This document shows, in pieces, positions 44,695 to 56,445 of a stretch of 64,000 nucleotides of DNA (its first letter is position 1; each line of letters begins with the position of its first letter). Source of the stretch: Apodemus sylvaticus (lineage: Eukaryota; Chordata; Mammalia; Rodentia; Muridae); the NCBI RefSeq assembly GCF_947179515.1, contig NC_067476.1, positions 60,542,741-60,606,740 on the forward strand. Direction: 5' to 3'. A program made the position numbers and the translations under genes. The notes under the pieces were generated by a model. The model saw only the letters and a list, made by a program, of their open reading frames with translations. It ran no database searches and was not told where the DNA came from.

Positions 44695-45330
44695 GAGTTG
44701 ATAGAGCACAGAACACCAATGGTGATTCATGAGGAAAAGAAAAAAAAAGAAGAGAGTTCGAAGAAAACTAAAAGAAATGTTGAAAAAAATTCCTAGAGAT
44801 ACAAAAAAAGTTAATAAAATAAACAGAGCAAATCCGAAGAGAAGTACACCAAGATGTACCACAGTCAAGATCTTGAAGCAAAATCAAAGAATCATGAAAG
44901 CAGTGACGGAGGATCAAACTCCGGCAACCATGGAAAACCAACGAAAACAGCGAGCTTCCTTCAGCACCTCAAAGGATGGTGAGAGTATGTTTTTCAAATA
45001 CAGAAAGACAAGATCTGTACATACACACACACACACACAAAATAATATAAGTGAGATTAAGATACCCACAGATAAAGGAACCCTGAGAAAGCTTATCTCA
45101 ACACACCTACTTTAAAATAACACCTAGAGGAAATTCTCTAAACAGAAAGAGAGAAATAAGAAAAAATTGAAACCTCAGGAAAGGGAAAAGATCATGGTGA
45201 ACAAAGATATAGATAATATTATAGCATTTATCTACATCTGAGTTTTGAAATGAAATAAAGTGTGTAATACCCCCTGATATTGACCTAAGTGTCTATGAAA
45301 ATAAAATGTGACTATTATAAATGAGAAAAG
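44695..45330 (+). mobile_element. Ancient L1/HAL1 ORF1-region fragment, sense
   Basis: 'aagaagtacaccaagatgtac cacagtcaag', 'caaaatcaaagaatcatgaaagcagtgacgg' and 'taacacctagaggaaattctctaaacagaaag' follow the order of the C-terminal ORF1 region of old mammalian L1 or HAL1. A short CA run interrupts it at about 45022-45040. The 128-residue lysine-rich plus-strand frame (44729-45115) is explained by this. Confidence 0.5.
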
Positions 45331-45354
45331 AAAAGGCAATAAATGATTACATTT

Positions 45355-45545
45355 TCTTTCTTTTTTGGAAAGGAAAGAGGTTATTTCATCTTATATCTTA
45401 CAGTACATTATGAATGGTAGTCAGGACAAGAAATCAAGAATGAACTTGGAGACAGGCACTAAAGAAGAGGTCGTGAAGGAATAGAACTACTATCTTTTGC
45501 AGACTGATTCTTTTTTTTTTTTACCATTTTGTAATTTATAAATTG
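45355..45545. other. Probable old interspersed repeat fragment
   Basis: 'ggaaaggaaagaggttatttcatcttat', 'caggacaagaaatcaagaatgaacttggagacaggcac' resembles a common rodent repeat, but I cannot name it. Confidence 0.35.
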
Positions 45546-45555
45546 CAAGATATAC

Positions 45556-45715
45556 TTAGGGGCCTAGAGAGATGGCTCAGCAGTTAAGAGCACTGACTGC
45601 TCTTCCGCAGGTCCTAAGTTCAAATCCCAGCATCCACATGGTGGCTCACAACCATCCGTAATAAAATCTGACACCCTCTTCTGGAGTGTCTGAAGATAGC
45701 TACAGTGTACTTACA

Positions 45716-45716
<1 letters not shown>
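45556..45716 (+). mobile_element. B2 SINE, sense
   Basis: 'cctagagagatggctcagcag', 'gttcaaatcccagcatccac', 'ggtggctcacaaccatccgt', 'cttctggagtgtctgaagata', 'gtgtacttacattaaa'. Its tail became the AAAT array that follows. Confidence 0.95.
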
Positions 45717-45771
<55 letters not shown>

Positions 45772-45773
45772 AT
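45717..45773. repeat. (AAAT)n microsatellite
   Basis: About fourteen TAAA/AAAT units grown from the B2 tail. Confidence 0.97.
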
Positions 45774-45905
45774 CTTGGGGCCAGAGCTAGTGGGGTCAGA
45801 GAGAGCAACCATCTGTAATGATATCTGATACCCTCTTCTGGAGTGTCAGAAGAAATCTACAATGTACTTATATATACTAAATAAATAAATCTTAAATAAA
45901 AGGAT
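45774..45905 (+). mobile_element. Second, headless B2 segment
   Basis: After the array: 'cttggggccagagctagtgggg', then 'caaccatctgtaatgatatctgataccctcttctgg', 'gtgtcagaagaaatctacaatgtac' and 'taaataaataaatcttaaataaaa'. It is the 3' two-thirds of a B2 joined in the same orientation, giving a dimer-like unit. Confidence 0.88.
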
Positions 45906-46751
45906 ACACCTAACATCTAGTCCATCATCTTTAACAATTAAACAGAACACTCTGTCATCTATCTTAAGTTAAAAAACTTATTAATCCATATGTTATGTCC
46001 TGGGTTTGCTTGTATACTATCTGAGAACTATCTTCTCAAATATATTTTCTCAATGTTAAATAGCCGGGTTGACTATGAGACTATAAGTAGTTATTCAACC
46101 CCATCAGAAATCTGAGAATTATCAGCTGAAAATATAAGAAACCTAGCTCAGCTTCCAGAACTGAGACAAGTTGTAGAGACAGCTGCCTACCCATAGAGCT
46201 CCAGTAAGTCAGGAAGTTGGAGCAGCCTTCTGGCCCAGAAAAATGATTAGATTTTCATACAAGCCAGTGAAAGAATGACACAATAATCATAATGACATTG
46301 TGGTCTCATGCATAGATAATATGATGTTGAAAGTCCATTGAAAAAATTATTCAGGAAAGCACATTTAAACAGTATAAATAAGTCAAAATAAAATTCTTCA
46401 CAATATGTTTAACACACAGGGAAACTGAGGAAATACAGAAAAAATGACATACTTCTGCACTAACATATTAATAGCTATAGCAAATGTAAATAATGTAGAC
46501 AGCTAAAAAAGAACTGGCATGACAGATACATAAACATTACCCAATGGTATTATTTATGCAGGAAATACACATCTAATATAAAGTCACAAGCAAATTCAAA
46601 GAAAAAGCGCTAGGGAACCTGAATGTTCTATACGAAATAATAAGTATACCAGACCAGAACTGGCATACATCAGACAGTAAGTATGTGTTTTGTGCAGTCC
46701 AGGCCAACAGCAAAATGTTCAAAAAATAGTTTAGAAAATTATTTTTAGTCC
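45906..46751. other. AT-rich unique stretch
   Basis: No gene or repeat recognised. Confidence 0.5.
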
Positions 46752-47135
46752 AATGACTGGGCCGGGAACCCCAGTGGCAGAGTTAGGGGAAGGGCTGAAG
46801 GAACTGAAGAGGATTGCAACCCATAGGAAGAACAACAGTATCAATTAACTGTACCCCTCAGAGCGCCCAGGGACTAAACCACCAACCAAGTGTACATATG
46901 GGTTGATCCATAGCTCCCACTACATATGTAGCAGAGGACTGCCTCATCTGGCATCAACAGGAGGGGAAGTACTTAGTCCTGTGGAAACTTGATGTGTCAG
47001 AGAAGAGAGATACTAGAGGGGTGAAGGGGTGGGTAGGGTGGAGAACACCCTCTTAGAGGCAAAAGGGAGGGAAATGGGATGGGGATGTTATGGAGGGGAG
47101 ACCAAGAAGGGGAGACAACATTTGAAATGTAAACA
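46752..47135 (+). mobile_element. L1 3' UTR fragment, sense
   Basis: 'aaccccagtggcagagttagggg', 'gggactaaaccaccaaccaag', 'gcagaggactgcctcatctgg', 'ggagaacaccctcttagagg', 'gacaacatttgaaatgtaaac'. Strongly 5'-truncated, Lx-like. Confidence 0.85.
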
Positions 47136-47174
47136 AATAATAATAATAATAATGATGATGACGATGATGATGAA
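47136..47174. repeat. (AAT)n/(GAT)n microsatellite
   Basis: AAT units followed by GATGAC/GAT units, grown on the L1 tail. Confidence 0.95.
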
Positions 47175-47559
47175 TATTTTTTTAATACATGTAACATAAC
47201 CCCAAAGATTTTATATCTAAAATGTGTAGAAAACATACTTAATAATCCATCAAATAAACACAAACAAGTTAATAGAAAGTAGCATTAAAATTATGGACAA
47301 AATATGAACAATAAAGTCACCGAAGGAGAGAGAAATGGATGGTTGGAATAGCAGAAGACCTCTGATTATTTACATTTCATACAATTTTAAGTGATCGAGT
47401 ATAGCTTGAAATATTCTTGCACTTAGTACAAATTTGATGAAAAGTCAGACAACACCAGATAATTACCAGAGAAGAGATGAAGCAATGAAAGTTTTATTTT
47501 CTTTTGTTCCAAATATTTTCAATGTGTAGAAAGGCTTAAGATGAACATTATCAGAAGGC
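47175..47559. other. Unique stretch
   Basis: Nothing recognised. Confidence 0.5.
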
Positions 47560-47949
47560 AAAAGTAAGCCGGTGGCGAGGGTGGGAGCCTGAGGGAGCTG
47601 GTTCTGCCAGGCGTGGAGTGGCATGGGTGCAAGGGAGATATACTTCCTATACCTAACTTGCCACCTAGCTGGGAGAGCTGCCCCTGGGGTCATGAGAGCA
47701 GTAGAGTTTGTCTGCCCCCTCACTGGCTACAGCACTATGGATGTAAATGGGTCCTGCACCAGTGGAGATGACTCCCACCCATCCCACTCCCCCACATGGT
47801 CAAGGCCCTAAGACTGTGAGAGTAGGAGAGATGGCCCAGACCCTCATAGGACCCGAGCCTTGACTAGGCAGCACAGTGGAGTTGGCTCTAGAGGAGTGGG
47901 TGCCGGTGAGTCAGCCCACAGTGCAGGAGAGCAGGAGAGCTGACTCCTG

Positions 47950-48025
47950 GCCCTCTTAGTCCTCCTGCCCCTCCTGGCCCTCCTGGCCCTCCTGCCCCGC
48001 CTGCCCCTCCCACCTCTCCTGCCCA
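47950..48025. repeat. 9-bp minisatellite (CTCCTGGCC-like)
   Basis: About eight imperfect 9-bp units (ctcctgccc, ctcctggcc). The complementary strand encodes a Gly-Gly-X collagen-like run in one frame, an effect of the repeat. Confidence 0.85.
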
Positions 48026-48445
48026 CAGCAGCATTGGAGCATTGAGTGATCCAGGAAGAGCAGTGCTGGAAGGCTCACCATGGTGGTATGGGGAGAGCTG
48101 GTTGACTGACCAACTCAACTACCAACCAAGCCCATATCTACAGCTCTGAGATAGTTCACCCCAAAATCTATGTCATCTGCAAATGGTTGGTATGGATGAA
48201 AGGACAAGTCCTGGTGATCCAAAACTGCAGAATCTCCATGACACAAGGCAACAATGGGATAATGACATGAGTCCCAATGGAGATCCAATATTGACGGTGT
48301 TACAGAAGCCAAAGATCTTGAACCAGACCAATGACTCACTGCATGAACATTTGCAAATGAAGATGTGTGGACAAAAGGAATATACTATGGGACACACTGT
48401 GACACTACAGCTTCCACAGTGAGGTGTTTTCTATGCTTTGTTTTA

Positions 48446-48469
48446 TTGTTGTTGTTGTTGTTGTTGTTG

Positions 48470-48501
<32 letters not shown>
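48446..48501. repeat. (TTG)n(TG)n compound microsatellite
   Basis: About nine TTG units followed by about fifteen TG units. Confidence 0.97.
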
Positions 48502-48502
<1 letters not shown>

Positions 48503-48848
48503 TTATTTGCCAGGGGAGAGGTTCAAGAGAGAAGAGTGGATACATGGAGACAGGGAAATGAGTGGGACTGAGGTACATGACTTGAAACTCATAAAGAATC
48601 AATAAAAACTTTTAAAAAAGAAAAAGAGATGCACACACTCTAAATAAAATGCTTTCCTACCTGTAAAACTGAAGCATGCTTAAAGCACTGACACTTTCCA
48701 ACTTAACCCCCTATTTTCTGAAAAATAAATAGTTTGGCATATTCATAAAGAAGATGATCAATGACAGTATATGTGACTCATGGAATTAACATTGGGAAAA
48801 ATTGAGCACTGTATTAATTTAAAACACAGTGCTATTCATTAACTTACT

Positions 48849-49205
48849 GTGTTGGTTAATTTTTTTTGACAATGACAAACCAAATTGATAGGGGAATACA
48901 AAAACTCACTTGAGAAAATGTCATCATCAGATTAATAGTAAGCAAGTCTATAGCGCCTTTTCTTTATTGATGATTGATGGTTGTGCTATGAGGCCATCCC
49001 TGGGTAGACATTCCTGAGCTGTGTAAGAAAGCAAGCGGAGCAAGGGCTGGACAGCACGCCAGGAAGCAGCATCCCTCCGTGGCCTCTGCTTTGGTTCCTG
49101 CCCCCAGATTCTTGCCTTGACTTCCCTTCATGATGGATTTCAAACTATATGACAAAATAAACCCTTTCTACCCCAAGTTCTTTATCATGAAGGCAATAGA
49201 GAAAC
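48849..49205 (+). mobile_element. Rodent interspersed repeat (same family as 6672-7020)
   Basis: 'gtgttggttaatttttttt', 'gaggccatccctgggtagac', 'gctgtgtaagaaagcaagcgg', 'cttgacttcccttcatgatgg', 'aaaataaaccctttctacccc aagttc'. Same landmark order as 6672-7020, more diverged at the 5' end. Confidence 0.65.
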
Positions 49206-50145
49206 TCATCTAATATGCTTGAAAGTGTGAACACATGTGTATACAGTCATAACTTAAGGAATGATAACGCCAAACTCTAGACAATAAAAATGGAGAGGAG
49301 AGGGCATGCTGCCGACCCAAACATGGGAGCTAGGTATTTTGACTGTTTTAGAAGTGCTTTACTGTTTCTAAGCAGGGTTTAATATACAGGTATAAAAGCA
49401 ATGTTTTATAACTAGGATATGGAAATTTGAATTGCCTCAGAAAAATAAGAACTAAAAAAGTCAAAGTTAATTTGCCAAAGTAATACACTTATTGACTTCA
49501 ATGTTCCTTGTGCACTCGGTGAATGGTTCATTTTCCTTTGAATAAATCAGTTTTGTTAGCATACAATGAAATTTCCTACCAATCAAATAAAAACATATGT
49601 CTAAAAAAAGCCTCCACACATGTGTTCATAGAACTCTCCATAATGGCCAAGGAGGAAGTGACCTACATCAGAAGCTCCCTTCTGACTCTTGCTCGACCCT
49701 GCTCTTCCTAGCACAGACTTTGCTCCAGCCAGGCCACCCTCATTGGCTTCTTCTTTGCACCTTCAATATACTCTGAGACATTTTTCTGTATCTTCAAAAG
49801 TATTCCTCTACCAGGTCTGCCATTTAATCTAAAACATGAAATGATGTTGAGTGGCATCTCCAAAGCCATCAAATTACACATATCTTTGGTATGCTAAGCT
49901 GTTCTTCCTTCTCAAATGTAAGCTCCCAGAAAACGTGTACTTAATCTCGTTTGCCATCTGAGAGGTCTGTCCACTTAGAACAATGCTTCCGTTGAGCTAA
50001 GTATTCAAATGCCTGTGTGAACAACTGTGTCCTCCGTAGAGGTGAGGAACAAGAGACACTAGGTACAAAACAATTTTGACATGCACTTTTTACTTAGAGA
50101 ATTTTTATTTTAGAAGTTTTTGTTTTATTCACATTATATTTCTTC
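49206..50145. other. Unique stretch
   Basis: No gene recognised. Confidence 0.5.
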
Positions 50146-50572
50146 AAATGTGGTATATTTACACAATGGAATACTACTCAGCAATTAGAAACAATGAATT
50201 CACAAAATTTTTAGGCAAATGATTTGATCTGGAAAATATCATCCTAAGTGAGGTAACCCAATCACAAAAGAATACACATGGAATACAATCTCTGATAAGT
50301 GGATATTAATTAGCCCAGGAGCTCTGAATACCCAAAGCACAAATAGCATAACAAATGACTCCCATGAAGAAGTATGGAGAGGGTCCTGATCCTGGAAAGG
50401 ATTGATCTAACGTTGGAGGGGAGTATCAGGACAGAGAAAAAGGAGGGAGGTGATTGGAGAATGGGTAGAGAGAAGAAGGTTTATGGGACATATGGGGAGG
50501 GGGGATCTGGGAAAGGGGAAATCATTTGGAATGTAAACAAAGAATATAGAAAATAAAAATATAAAAAAAGAA
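50146..50572 (+). mobile_element. L1 3' end, 5'-truncated, sense
   Basis: 'aaatgtggtatatttacacaatgg', 'actactcagcaattagaaac', 'catcctaagtgaggtaaccc', 'gggtcctgatcctggaaagg', purine-rich tract, 'gaaatcatttggaatgtaaac', A-rich tail. It carries the very end of ORF2 plus a short 3' UTR. Confidence 0.92.
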
Positions 50573-51099
50573 AATATGCTTTTATAATCATACAGAAAAA
50601 ATTCTTTTAAAAATATGTTTAAAGTTTACTCTATCCATATTCTGACCTCTTCATTCAGAACAAAGACATCTTCAGTTTCTTGGCTCCTTCCCTGTGCTTT
50701 CCTTTCATGGAAAACATTTGTTTTACAAATTGATCCTTAAACAAGAAAAATTTTCTAAAGAATATAAAGACAGATTTTTGTTTATTTGTCTCAAATTTCT
50801 GATGATTATGGTGACAATGATTATGATGACGATGATGTCAATTTTGCTATATGTAGCCCATGCTGGCTTTAAACTGTGGTCACTCTAAAAACTATTGTTT
50901 GTGAGTACCTTTGACCTAGTACTTAGTAGTTCCATGCTATACTCAGCACCCCATGTTTTTAAAGGAGGAAGGAGGAGGAAGGAAATGTATAGAGCAGCAA
51001 ATTTTAGAAAACTGCATTTTAAATGGCAAAAAGTACTTATTCACTAAAACCAAAATTCACATTTAAGCTCAGGGTAAAGAATATGGTGGTAATGAGTTT
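50573..51099. other. Unique stretch with GAT-rich segment
   Basis: A GAT/GAC-rich run lies at about 50800-50840, followed by a possible short antisense B1 piece ('tatatgtagcccatgctggctttaaactg', 50848-50880). Confidence 0.45.
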
Positions 51100-51205
51100 T
51101 GACCAGACACAGCGTTCATGACTGTGCCTTTAAGTATCCCAGCTCTGCACCTGAATTCTACAATGCTAATCTAGACTGACAGGGACAGCCAGAGCACCAC
51201 AGCAC
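51100..51205 (+). mobile_element. Degenerate B1-like SINE
   Basis: 'ccagacacagcgttcatgactgtgcctttaagtatcccagctctgcacctgaattctac' then 'tagactgacagggacagccagagc' keep the B1 order (cacgcctttaatcccagcac ... ctggtctacaaag ... ggacagccagggc). Strongly decayed. Confidence 0.5.
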
Positions 51206-51781
51206 CTTCAAAATGTCCCCATTGGCAAGACCGTGAATTAGACACAAGTCCTACAAACATGTTTGTTTTACTTGTGGTGAATTCCAATTGCCTGAATCAC
51301 ACTTCATAGACTATAAACAAGACAGGGGGTTCTAAAAACATCAAAAAAATTTGAGAGCTTTACAGATTTTCTGTCTTCCACCAACTTGCATCATTGTTGA
51401 GTCCCAGAACAAACTATAAGCTTCCAGAGGCAGCAAGTGACTTAAAAGCCACTGTTCCCCAAGTTTCAGTCCAAACAAAAAAAGATGTTTTAAGTTTAAC
51501 GATGCACAATTAAAATCAAACAAGATAAAAACAATGTTTTCAACCTTAATTCCAGCTGTGAGGATAATTTGATCATTATTTGTTAGCCAGGCAATGCAGT
51601 AACATTTTTAGATATATCAAGGATCACTCTACTGCCCTTCATTTTTGCCAGAGAAAATGTTACATTACTATTGAACACATCATTATAAATTCTCTCATAT
51701 CAAGCTTATCCTAGAGCTTAGTGTGAATAACATGACTATATAGTTACATTACCACAGGCATTTGGTGGTAACTACATATAT

Positions 51782-51783
<2 letters not shown>
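51206..51783. other. Unique stretch
   Basis: Nothing recognised. Confidence 0.5.

Positions 51784-51835
<52 letters not shown>
51784..51835. repeat. (GT)n microsatellite
   Basis: About 52 bp of uninterrupted GT. Confidence 0.98.
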
Positions 51836-51837
<2 letters not shown>

Positions 51838-51894
51838 AATTGACACCTGGAGAAAACAACTATCAAATGTTTTTATATTTTTGTGGTTCATTCT

Positions 51895-51972
51895 ACAGGG
51901 CTGAAGACTGGACTTGGGGAATTTCATGTGTTAGGCAAGTGCTCTTGCGCTATGCTGTGTCCCCAGCCTCAT
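51895..51972 (-). mobile_element. ID/B4-type SINE fragment, antisense
   Basis: 'gctgaagactggacttgggg', 'catgtgttaggcaagtgctcttgcgctatgctgtgtccccagcctc' matches the antisense SINE head (catgctaggcaagtgctctaccactgagctacatccccagcc). Confidence 0.68.
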
Positions 51973-54165
51973 GCTTGATCATGCAAATAAGGAAAGAGAT
52001 GTGCTCGCTCTCCTCTGCTCAAGGTGCTGTTGCCCTCCTTCAGATACTTTCCCTACTTGCTTGATAATGCCCTGAGTTGTGGCAAGGAGAAAGCTTTTCA
52101 TTGCAACATTGCAAAAAAAAAAAAAAATTAAAATGCAAATAATTCTTGGAGAAGTAAAACACTGACCTAAAGTTCTGAAAAAAAAAAAAAACATAAATGG
52201 TTGGCATCAAATCACTCTTTGGAAACTGCCTAGTAACCAGAAGAGGCATGAAGATGCAAAAAGAAATCACAGGACCTGGGAGGGAGGTGATTTGCAAGGA
52301 GCAAATCTCTCCCATTTCAGAACCTTGGCAGATGATGCCGTCAGCCAGAATGCAGTATAACAAATACTCCTCAAATGTCCTGTGAGCTAATTACATTCTC
52401 TATGCTGTTTTTCCTCTGTGGTTTTAAAATAAAAAATAGTTTCCTTTTCATTTAAGTCTGTATTGTATCAAATCAAAATAATATGTCTGGACTTAGTTTT
52501 ACTGGTTTTCATGTCTACCCAGTTTAACAAAGACTGGCATAGAACTTTTCATCTACTTAATAATTGCCAGTAAATACAATAAAGACTAAATATTTACTCA
52601 TTTACATGGTTAATAATTCATATTAACAAACAAATGTTAAGTACATGACCATTTTTTGCAATACATATATATGTGCATATATAGTTCTTCCTCTCACTGA
52701 AAACTCCATAAACTACTGAATACTTGTGAACAGTTATGCTTCTATGAAAGAAAACAGAAACACCTTCTCTAGTATCACTTGCTGAGATTCCAAAAATAAT
52801 TGCCACGATTATGTCATTGAACAAAGGGAATGAAGGAAAGGAGGGGAAGGGGAAGGAGGGAAGAAGGGGAGGGAAATCAGATTTTGATTGACTATAAAAT
52901 AAAAAATATAAAGATATATTTCTATCTGAATACATATGTACTGTCTGAAACCTGAACTGCTCACTTAGACATTACTACTAATCTCATATGATTTACATGA
53001 AAAAGGTAGATGATAAGGGTCTTTAGAATAATTTAGCACAGGGGGCATTTGGGTATAGCCAGTGCTAGACTTGTATTCATAACACTAGGTTGAGATTCTG
53101 GCCCTGCTCCTTCCTAATGCTCTCTATATTTAAATTCCCTCATCTTTTAACTTAATGTCAAACAAGGTTATGGTAAGGTCAGATCCATTCCTAGTCTCAC
53201 CACCTATATCTCAGAAGCCTAGGCACTACTTAATAATTCAAGTTTCTTCAGATATAAAATACTAAGCCCAGGACTTACCTTACCAGGCTGCCAGGAAGTT
53301 GGAGTGTGGTGTAAGTAACACAGTTGAGAATGATCGGAAGATGTTGTACGGACACGACAAGGCTGCCCTGATGGCCTTATTACAGTGCTCTCATGAGGCT
53401 CAGCCTCTAATAATGTCCATGAAAAACTATTGCTAAACCCATTCTGGCTGGCCATTTTCTCTATATGTATTCATATTTAAGCTAATTTAAATGATTATGA
53501 GGTATCAGTGTTAAGATCATAAAAGAAAACTTGAAAGTAATTTGCTATTTGGTCATGAGTTTATAAGAAAGTCTTCTGGCTTCATTACCTTTACATGTTA
53601 GAAAGGAAATATTAATTAAATTTGATAATCCCAAATTATCTCCAGAAATGTTCCTTTGTGTAACTAGAGACTGAAATAATGAATTGACTTATGAGGACAC
53701 CAAGATAATAAATTTTATTTCTAATTCCAAGTCCTAGGCACTAGGATGCTGTTGAAAGTCAGTTTGAAAGCTTTAGCTAAATATCTGAAAATGCTAACCA
53801 AAACTGTTAACTAGTGCAATAACTTTGTGTGGCTATCAAATATATTTCCCTTAGCATATTGCTTTTAAGTTAGGTATTATCTCTTCAAAATAGTTTGTTG
53901 TTTTATAATAACCAACCCTCTATGATTTAAAGGAAAATTTATAATTAAACTTTCAAAACACACATTCAAATATTTCAAATGTATTAATATATTTTGTGAC
54001 TTTAAAACTATGTCCAATTTAACAATAGTCATATGACAAATTGTTTAAAAATAAACATGCTTTAAGGCTAAATTTCTTTTTAATATTAGATAACTTTTCC
54101 AAAAAAAATCATTAAACTTCTACCAAGTAGATTTTCCAAATAAATTTGGTTTTAAAAATCACTGG
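51973..54165. other. Long unique stretch
   Basis: AT-rich, with two A-runs (52113-52128, 52178-52190) and a purine-rich GGAA/GGGAA segment (about 52825-52872). No gene recognised. Confidence 0.5.
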
Positions 54166-54169
54166 AAAT

Positions 54170-54740
54170 AGACCAGTCCAAATTGGGACCCATCTTAAGA
54201 GGAGGCTCCAAGGCCTGACACTGTTACTGATGCTATGCTGTGCTTATAGACAGGAGTCTAGTATGACTGCTCTCTGAGAGGCCCAACAAACAGCTGGCTG
54301 AGACTGAAGCAGATACTTACACCCGACCAATGGTCTGAAGTCAGGGAACCCTGCAGTTGAATTAGGGGAAAGGCTGGAGGAAGCTGAGAAGACAGGTGAC
54401 CCATAGGAAGACCAGCAGTCTCAATAAGCCTGGAACTCCCAGATCTCTCAATCACTGAGCCACCAACCAGGCAGCACACACTAGCTGGTCCTAGGCCCTC
54501 AACACATACACAGCAGAGGACTGTCTTGTCTGGCCCCAATGAGAGAAGATACCCCTAATCCTTGAGAAACGAGGCCTCAAGGAATGGGCAGGCCTGCAGG
54601 GAGGGGGGAGCTGTGGGGGTGTGGAGATATCCTCTCAGAGTCAGGGCAGGAGGAATGGGATGAGGACCTGTCAGAGGGCAGAACGGAAGGGGCATAACAA
54701 CTGTACTGTAAAAAAAAAAAAAAAATTAAAGATTAAAAAA
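54170..54740 (+). mobile_element. Lx/L1 3' UTR, old, sense
   Basis: 'ggctccaaggcctgacactgttactgatgc', 'ctctctgagaggcccaacaa', 'gaccaatggtctgaagtcagg', 'gagccaccaaccaggcagc', 'gcagaggactgtcttgtctgg', 'atatcctctcagagtcaggg' and an A-tail (54711-54726). Landmarks match the long L1 3' UTR with more changes than the copies at 21 and 43 kb. Confidence 0.82.
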
Positions 54741-54889
54741 TCAGTAGAATTTTTGCATGAATAAACATTTAGTAAGTTTAAGTTTAATAAGTGAATTAAT
54801 TTACATATAATACTCAATATATTCCTAATCAATACCTTGAATTATTTTGCTTTTGTTTTGTTGTGTTTAAGAGTCTTAGAGAATTAGGG

Positions 54890-55200
54890 GAAAAAACAGC
54901 TCAGGAAAGTGCTTGCTTTGTAAACACAAGGACATGAATGTGTTCCCCTGAACCTACCCTTAAAATGCTGGATACATATAGCAAATGCTTAGACTCTTTG
55001 GACACTAGGGAAGTGAGATTAGGCTGATCTCTTTAGTTTATTAGCTTAGCTAACTTGGTGAATTCCAAACCTGAGAGACACTGTCTCAAAAAGAAAATGG
55101 GCAATGTATGAAGAGCAATGCCCAAAGATGTCCTCTAACCTATACACACATGCATATACACATACATACCTTCACACGTATGAATGCACATGCACACAGA
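54890..55200 (+). mobile_element. B4-like SINE, sense, diverged
   Basis: 'cagctcaggaaagtgcttgctttgtaaacacaaggacatgaatg', 'gcttagctaacttggtgaattcc', 'gagagacactgtctcaaaaag', 'gatgtcctctaacctatacac' and a CA-rich tail (55140-55200). Confidence 0.65.
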
Positions 55201-55384
55201 CATACAAACATGCCAATATCCCTTATAGCTCGTTCTGGTATTCTGTTAAGAAAATAAACTAGCAATAGCTATTTGGGAGGATATAAATCTCCTGATTTAA
55301 TGGCATATCTTTAGAATTTGCACATTCTGAATTTGTCAATGGGTGATAATCTTCTGGTTCTTGAGGCTGTCCAACTGGTGTATA

Positions 55385-55436
55385 GTATGTATGTATGTAT
55401 GTATGTATGTATGTATGTATGTATGTATGTATGTAT
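55385..55436. repeat. (GTAT)n microsatellite
   Basis: About twelve uninterrupted GTAT units. Confidence 0.97.
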
Positions 55437-56165
55437 AGTATTACTATGACAGAAATGTGGATGCTTTTCCACTTTCACATTCCCTTTGACTTTTCTGCCA
55501 AAATCATACATTTACCTTCTAGGAGGATATCATGAAAATAAAAATTAAAAGCATATGCCTTCAAGTCCGACATCCAGAACTCTCAGAGAGTTGATAAGGG
55601 AACTCAGGGCTAGTTTATTTGTGAGAAATATCATTTGTGCACATTACTGCCATATCTCGGTTTTCCTTTGGTTTCATACAGAGGCTAGGTTTGGGTGTTA
55701 TGCTCTGAGTGACTCTGATTGAGGTCGCTGTTCTAGTTCTCTCAGACTATGAACCATCAGAGAAGAGATTGGCCCTCTTGTACACTCCAGAGGCACATTG
55801 AAGACTATCCAAATCACACTTTATAAGGCTGAACTATGTGGTAAATATTTACTGTAAAAAGCAGCTGAGATAGACATGTAGCGATAAGATTGTGCAAAAT
55901 TAAGTGGCTACCTCTAATTGTATCAATTTATATTTCCAAAACTGTTTCTTCCAAAAACTAAAGAGTTTACCAACTGATATATTTCACCTGAAACACCATG
56001 GTACTGTATTAACTATAAAATTAAATCCTAGCAGATCACTGCTCATCTTGCTAATATTTGCTGTCATAGTTATACTACACTAGGTAAGGCAAGCAACACA
56101 ATCCTTAAGAGCTAATTTCTTCTATGTGTCTGTTTCCCACATAAGGTTTAAGATTAGAAATCAGA
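55437..56165. other. Unique stretch
   Basis: Nothing recognised. Confidence 0.5.
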
Positions 56166-56305
56166 ATAGAGAGATGGCTCAGCAGTTAGTGTGTGTTGTG
56201 TTTCAGAGGACCCCAGTGAGTGCCTCTAGCCTCTATACACATATGCACTAAAGTGCATATATCTACATAAAGACAAATATGCATATACATCATTAAAAAT
56301 AAAAA
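56166..56305 (+). mobile_element. B3/B2-type SINE, sense
   Basis: 'tagagagatggctcagcagttag', 'ttcagaggaccccagtgagtgcc', 'ctctagcctctatacacatatgc' and an A-rich end (attaaaaataaaaat). Confidence 0.7.
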
Positions 56306-56445
56306 TAGAGCCAAGTGTGATGTCACACACCTTTAATCTCAAGACTCGGCAGGGAGCAGGCAAGTCTCTGAATTCAAGGCCAGTCTGGACTACAATGTGA
56401 ATTCCAGGACAGCCAAAGCTACATGGAAAAGCCCTACCTAAACAG
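56306..56445 (+). mobile_element. B1 SINE, sense, fused to the B3 tail
   Basis: 'agccaagtgtgatgtcacacacctttaatctcaagactcgg', 'ctctgaattcaaggccagtctggactac', 'gaattccaggacagccaaagctacatgg' and an A-rich end with GACA units. It starts directly after the B3 A-rich tail. Confidence 0.88.

Larger units (their letters stand above)
47560..48625 (+). mobile_element. Retroposon-like rodent repeat, family not named
   Basis: A GC-richer block of about 1 kb with landmarks 'aagtaagccggtggcgagggtgggag', 'gagatagttcaccccaaaatc', 'gaaaggacaagtcctggtgatcc', 'agaatctccatgacacaaggc', a TTG/TG array, and an end 'ctcataaagaatcaataaaaac' followed by A-rich tail. I recognise the wording from a dispersed rodent repeat that ends with AATAAA and an A-tail, but cannot assign its name. 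Frames inside are not credible genes. Confidence 0.55.

Noticed and set aside
44729..45115. 128-residue lysine-rich plus-strand protein
   Set aside because: Best explained as an old L1/HAL1 ORF1-region remnant with a CA repeat inside; no conserved domain seen.
47844..48118. Collagen-like Gly-Gly-X protein on the minus strand
   Set aside because: Produced by a 9-bp minisatellite inside a dispersed repeat; no start context or flanking exon.
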